A stretch of 18,818 nt of DNA from MGBC131033 sp910585655 (lineage in GTDB: Bacteria; Bacillota; Clostridia; Lachnospirales; Lachnospiraceae): assembly GCA_949502025.1 (NCBI GenBank), contig CATBCG010000006.1, positions 1 through 18,818 of the forward strand. Reading direction: 5' to 3'. The position numbers and the translations under genes were made by a program. Position 1 is the stretch's first letter, and every line of letters begins with the position of its first letter. This document shows, in pieces, positions 15,901 to 18,818 of the stretch. The notes under the pieces are model-generated. The model had not been told where the DNA came from, searched no databases, and worked only from the letters and a program-made list of their open reading frames with translations.

Positions 15901-18172
15901 TAACTTGATTATATAAGTCAAAGCGATTCTCCTCCGCATTAAATTGTGCATGGTTCGCACAACTGTTAAACGTATACCATCCTGTCTTCTCATTATATTG
16001 GAATAAACCATCCAGACCATCTTGGTTCTGTCTTTTTACATACGAAACCTCTTCGCCGCCAAATAAATATGCCAGACTGGTTCCATCTATTAACGCCGGG
16101 TAGCCATCCTGTAATTCTTTTGACATAACATCCAGTTGGACGCTAATCGGAAGATTGCCGCTACTTGCTGCCCCTTTATAAGGTTCCCTATTGTTTAAAT
16201 ATCTTTCATTTATTCCATTTGCTATTTCTTTGTCGTTCACCTTCGCCTCTGATACATCTATATCTGATACAATCAAATCACCAAAGTTTTGATTAGTACC
16301 CATATCAGAAGATCCTCTAGCAGGGTTGTTAAAGCCCGGATATGGATAACTCTCCTTAAAAGTCATATTATATTTCTTATTGATATGCAAATCTCCACTC
16401 TCATAAGTATAGTCATATAAATTAATTTCGATCAGGTCTGCTGTGGATGCTGCCGGAATTGTCGGAAGTTCGTTATTCCGGACTTCTTTTGCTTCTGGGT
16501 CTTTGTAATCGGAGCCGATGGTGACTGTTCCATACCCCTCATTTTTTACTCCATCAAGACAATTTCTATAGTCAAAATCAAGTTCTACATAATCCCCAAC
16601 TTTAGTTGTACTACAAACTTCTTTATGAGATTCTTCATGAATCAGAAGAATAAGACCATTTGTAGGTGGCTTTTTTCCCCCCTGAGCAGCTCCAATTCCG
16701 TCAATTCGAGTAATTTGATATACTTTTTCATCCTCATCTGGCGTCAAATAAAAAGCATACCAAAATGAAAAATTAGTATCATTTGGTATTTGGGTAGCAA
16801 ACAAAATTACTCCAGTGGAGTTCATACTCCAACTTGCTATATTAATCCCCTTTACGGTCAAACTTTTTCCGTCTGGTATATCTAATGTCATGGTTTCCCA
16901 CAAATTACTTAACATCAATACTTTTTCTTTATTCCTAATATATTGCTGCAAAACACCTAAGTCCTCAAAACAAGCATAGGCACGGAGTGCCTGTTCTGCT
17001 ATCTCCTGAAAATAACTCTGATATCCTTCCTCATCTCCACTCTCTTCATACCCAGCCAAAATCTCCATAATTTCCTCATGCTCCGGCAGGGCGTCAATCA
17101 AACTGGCAGCATAAAGAATCCGATCTTTATCCTCCTGTGGCAAAGCCGGATCGATATAGCAGATTGCCTCGTGCGTATGCTCTTCTAACTCACAAGTCAA
17201 CTTTTTCTCATAACAATCGTCTGTATGTACATGCTCTTCTTCCATACCAGCAGGTAACTCTCCTCCGACCTGCCCGTCTCCAGACATAACGTCTCCTGCT
17301 CCGGTATTGCCCACTGTTCCACTCTCTGCTTCCGTCCCCTGTGTTCCGTCAGAAAGATAATGAGCCAAAGAAACTTGCACGAACTGTTTGCTGTCTGTAG
17401 CTGGTATATTATATAAGGAAGAAACTCCTCCATCTACAGGCGCTACATCCCCTGATGGTGCTACGTCTACGCTTGGCGCAGGCGCACTCTCTCCACCGGA
17501 CGACGCTCCACCAGAAACATCGCCACCAGTAGAAGTATCCCCACCGCCAGAAGATTCTCCTCCTGTAGAAGAGTCTCCGCCTACGGAAGAACCTCCTGCC
17601 GGAGACGAAGTATCAGATGAGCCGCCACTGTTTTCTGTTCCGCCGGAAGAAGTATCACCGCCCTCCGGTGTACCGGATGTATCGGTAGAAGCACCATCCT
17701 TGTCTGATGTACTTCCGCCTGTTTCCTCTGGATTAGTAGTTCCAGACTGATTGCCGCCTTCTGTCGAAGTGCCTGAATTGGTACCATCAGTCGTATCGTT
17801 TCCTTCTGTAGAAGTCCCCGGTTCCGTGGTATCCGAATTCTCTGTATCGGAATCCCCTGATTCTTCATCCGAAGAAGAATCCTCCGAATCACTGTCCTCC
17901 GACGAGCCACCTGACGTACTGCCACCTGTACTGTCATCCTCCGTACCCGCTTTTTCGCATATCAAAGTACGCTCATAACATTCCTCTATATGAGTGTGTT
18001 CTTCCAATTCACAATACGTCTTCTTTGTCGTGGCGGTCGCTGGCTTGAGTAATATCCAAACCGTTACCAGAATAACGAAGGCAGCCAAAACTGCTACAAT
18101 CTTCTGCCAACGCTTACGCTTCATCTTTTCTAGTATAAATTCTTCCGCTCTTTTCAGGATAGAAGATTCCAT
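12914..18172 (-). CDS. Giant LPETG pilus-associated adhesin with fibro-slime domain
   Basis: A 1752-residue wall-anchored protein, probably the pilus tip or ancillary adhesin. A signal/anchor helix lies at 24-43. Residues 54-72 hold a Cys/HxH motif. Residues 76-250 are nearly all Ser, Gly, Thr, Asp and Glu, a flexible stalk. Further Cys/HxH motifs lie at 314-338. After a central region (about 345-900) comes a fibro-slime/PA14-like segment, with FVGDDDVWVYIDGKLILDLSG near 917-937 and the tyrosine-rich NFYYMERGSG following. Then come three DUF7601/Spy0128-like domains (about 1225-1380, 1393-1555, 1558-1712). The C-terminus has LPETG (1716-1720), a helix and RKKFKERRI. CGGAGG precedes the ATG. 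First gene of the operon, as is usual for tip adhesins. Ligand unknown; fibro-slime domains are suspected carbohydrate binders. Confidence 0.88.
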   Translation of the reverse strand: MESSILKRAEEFILEKMKRKRWQKIVAVLAAFVILVTVWILLKPATATTKKTYCELEEHTHIEECYERTLICEKAGTEDDSTGGSTSGGSSEDSDSEDSSSDEESGDSDTENSDTTEPGTSTEGNDTTDGTNSGTSTEGGNQSGTTNPEETGGSTSDKDGASTDTSGTPEGGDTSSGGTENSGGSSDTSSPAGGSSVGGDSSTGGESSGGGDTSTGGDVSGGASSGGESAPAPSVDVAPSGDVAPVDGGVSSLYNIPATDSKQFVQVSLAHYLSDGTQGTEAESGTVGNTGAGDVMSGDGQVGGELPAGMEEEHVHTDDCYEKKLTCELEEHTHEAICYIDPALPQEDKDRILYAASLIDALPEHEEIMEILAGYEESGDEEGYQSYFQEIAEQALRAYACFEDLGVLQQYIRNKEKVLMLSNLWETMTLDIPDGKSLTVKGINIASWSMNSTGVILFATQIPNDTNFSFWYAFYLTPDEDEKVYQITRIDGIGAAQGGKKPPTNGLILLIHEESHKEVCSTTKVGDYVELDFDYRNCLDGVKNEGYGTVTIGSDYKDPEAKEVRNNELPTIPAASTADLIEINLYDYTYESGDLHINKKYNMTFKESYPYPGFNNPARGSSDMGTNQNFGDLIVSDIDVSEAKVNDKEIANGINERYLNNREPYKGAASSGNLPISVQLDVMSKELQDGYPALIDGTSLAYLFGGEEVSYVKRQNQDGLDGLFQYNEKTGWYTFNSCANHAQFNAEENRFDLYNQVISSNFGIYPFGNFLPFNDIQQAMQASAINKDYYQKMVNDTAYKLQNETDEGHKKEYKRLKDGLEDYIRKMDEKKGENNWTGADVVNDVFEGLASTSWSDIGGFEPVTDNDIDYIYSIDFDDPTNFYFGMSMELDFIQPKDGIVIPPSAEGNGNASNMVFRFVGDDDVWVYIDGKLILDLSGIHRDVGGEIDFVNGEVSYYKLDRSYYKPAQKEGNVDLNVDPVKTVKFSELFSPDQLNEKGTLKDNSTHSMNFYYMERGSGSGVCRMEFNFPLLEKNSFAVGKELSVNNVEVEDLLGHPDFKFQVLEAEKQPDGTMVKPAPDQEKFFITAGMEYSVYREGTVCQNKEEGHVHTANCTLEVTIGEGKKKTYADSGETRLVDENHIFRLKAGEYAIFSGISVVNNGYYVRELLESDLFEQYGEISVSGEAATEHNSISIGKESFEGVESGIKNILEGDTIFYFDNKVDVTKLSELSITKEVDGSEYSKQNEEFLFKVKLGENWLEVGTPYTVSRAVSGGGVELSSGSAIKYLNCGEAHEHASSCYIGVISLKHGETATLEKILAGTEYWIQEIESEGYAVTYKIASPIPSVTDENNKYIPRIVIVDGKQDHVEGITSVKYKPIQIIVVNRESGEVSPPTEIPLTIKKELRNSDGKEHIYRFKVEKVADFEGTPFEEGTTTNDILSNCYELEIKIPAEGETNGEAILHLEYSSDDFPDLKKGESTFRYFKITESVPEDSEEASPEAAATTIFDKTVYVMELKITRTDRKEIKVEYSRIHQGDGEGNWTVEECDGEFPFTFTNEIQSDLIIGKWVNGNIAENEEFTFTVTLSGSAITTEEMSFPYTTGKIESLLETGAENDHSSSITFASGIGTVTLKSGEYFKLYGLPYGISWRVEEQEPENGQKYHISYLLNSHLWGKTDALYATERIEESVASGALLLPEVTGGAIDNAVTFVNTTSYSLPETGSFHTKLLYTLAGVSLVLVACLLYRKKFKERRI

Positions 18173-18192
18173 CAGATTACCTCCGGTTCTTT

Positions 18193-18215
18193 AAAAAATA
18201 TACCTTTCACAAAGG
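18193..18215 (-). promoter_or_regulatory. Small hairpin with U-tract in the adhesin leader
   Basis: On the minus strand CCTTT-GTG-AAAGG (18203-18215) is followed by TATATTTTTT, about 20 bases after the predicted transcription start and before the ribosome site. It could be a weak attenuator; the five-pair AT-rich stem makes this uncertain. Confidence 0.25.
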
Positions 18216-18237
18216 ATCTTATTTAGTATGTAAGTCT

Positions 18238-18265
18238 ATTATAGCACAAAGTTACGAATATTCAA
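18238..18265 (-). promoter_or_regulatory. Sigma-A-type extended -10 promoter of the pilus locus
   Basis: On the minus strand TTGAAT (-35, 18260-18265), a 16-base spacer and TATAAT (18238-18243) preceded by TGC, giving the extended -10 form TGnTATAAT. The predicted start of transcription is near 18231, giving a leader of about 60 bases before the adhesin ATG. This is the only strong promoter I see for the locus. Confidence 0.8.
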
Positions 18266-18562
18266 TCGGCTTTTTGTACAATTACACGTTAAAAAATATT
18301 ACATAGTATAGCCATAAAATTGGTTTTTATAGTGAATTTCAACAATTTCTCTATTTTTTTGATATAGATTCTCATTATTTTATTCAATGAATTTAACTCC
18401 TTACAAACCTTCATTTTTACGATTCCCATTTTTTCCCTATGATATCTCTCTTCCTTCTGCTCTCTCGAATCACTTCTCTATTATTACAGCATCCTTTTTT
18501 ATTATTATGGGATTCGTTGCAAATGGTTCTGATTATAATGTAAAAAGCTAGTTATCTACATC
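18266..18562. other. AT-rich divergent intergenic region
   Basis: About 300 bases between two divergent promoters, with many A/T tracts and no open frame of note. A TATAAT at about 18533-18538 on the plus strand lacks a paired -35. I recognise no RNA, repeat or operator, though a regulator of the pilus locus would be expected to bind here. Confidence 0.5.
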
Positions 18563-18591
18563 TTGAAGCTTTTTGGCTTTTCTGTTACAAT
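18563..18591 (+). promoter_or_regulatory. Plus-strand promoter of the right-edge gene
   Basis: TTGAAG (18563-18568), a 17-base spacer and TACAAT (18586-18591) with TG one base before the -10. It lies about 30 bases upstream of the TTG start codon, with a GGTGAGG ribosome site between. Confidence 0.7.
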
Positions 18592-18620
18592 AGAAAAAAA
18601 GAGAAGGTGAGGATTTATCT

Positions 18621-18818
18621 TTGAACCAGCCAAATGAAACCGGACGTACCATTGAACAAACATTTCAACGAGAAACCTATGATAAAGAAGCCAAACACCT
18701 GCTTGCCCTCACCGAAGTTGCTGCTCGTATTCTCCAGGGCGTAGTAGCAGAATTTCAAAACAAAAGCCTGGCAGAGATTGAAGCCTGTATTGTCAAGGAC
18801 AGCATCCAAATAGCCGAC
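18621..18818 (+). CDS. N-terminus of a possible Rpn/PD-(D/E)XK nuclease family protein, truncated by window edge
   Basis: Sixty-six codons are open to the window edge. The start is TTG, preceded by GGTGAGG at eight bases and by a good promoter; no in-frame ATG is available. The segment YDKEAKHLLALTEVAARIL, then VVAEFQNKSLAEIEACI, resembles the opening of the PD-(D/E)XK/Rpn transposase-like nucleases common in Lachnospiraceae, which begin with a YD-x-x-x-K-x-LL motif and a helix before the catalytic domain. The catalytic residues would lie outside the window, so the family call is tentative. It is divergent from the pilus operon and probably unrelated to it. Confidence 0.5.
   Translation, partial: MNQPNETGRTIEQTFQRETYDKEAKHLLALTEVAARILQGVVAEFQNKSLAEIEACIVKDSIQIAD

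Noticed and set aside
17419..17945. CRISPR-like or tandem DNA repeat array in the adhesin stalk
   Set aside because: Repeats are degenerate codon-level Ser/Gly/Thr runs within one open frame, without constant repeat and spacer lengths.
17388..17978. Long Ser/Pro/Val-rich plus-strand open frames opposite the adhesin stalk
   Set aside because: They are the complement of the repetitive Ser/Gly/Thr/Asp codons; no ribosome site or promoter supports them.

Overview
The window looks like the chromosome of a low-to-mid GC Gram-positive member of the Clostridia, most likely a gut Lachnospiraceae. The grounds are strong GGAGG-type ribosome binding sites, LPXTG-anchored pilins, sortases of classes B and C, a SipW-type signal peptidase and a group IIC intron. 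No 16S or other marker gene is present, so the genus is not determined. Every confident protein gene is on the minus strand except a truncated one at the right edge, so transcription of the main locus runs right to left.

Left region (1-2199). A group IIC intron, cut by the window edge (1-133, minus), sits just after the intrinsic terminator (144-171) of a two-gene operon. That operon encodes a GT4 glycosyltransferase resembling the galactosyl-glucosyl-diacylglycerol synthases (927-1997) and a TVP38/TMEM64 membrane protein (179-892). A strong bidirectional terminator (2157-2199) separates it from the main locus.

Main locus (2343-18172), about 16 kb and eleven genes, all minus strand, with no convincing internal minus-strand terminator. 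In transcription order they are: a 1752-aa LPETG adhesin with a fibro-slime domain; a 683-aa LPSTG major pilin with D1, D2 and CnaB-like domains; a class C (pilin-polymerising) sortase; a cytoplasmic coiled-coil protein; a Ser/Lys signal peptidase I; a secreted protein with a DUF7601/Spy0128-like domain; two proteins with SipW-dependent (TasA/camelysin-type) signal peptides; a membrane-anchored protein with a KTGD sorting-like tail; a MucBP-like membrane protein with an acidic stalk; a SipW-type Ser/His signal peptidase; and a class B sortase. The first five genes form a classical sortase pilus. The last seven form a TasA/SipW-like surface-fibre module with its own sortase. Their fusion into one transcription unit is the main point of interest.

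Regulatory structure. An extended -10 promoter (18238-18265) drives the locus. Two stem-loops separate adhesin from pilin (12847-12914). A 90-nt hairpin flanked by 17-nt direct repeats (8127-8252) separates the pilus half from the SipW half. These are plausible RNA processing or expression-balancing points.

Right edge. A divergent promoter (18563-18591) precedes a plus-strand TTG-start gene (18621 to the edge) that may be an Rpn/PD-(D/E)XK nuclease-like protein.
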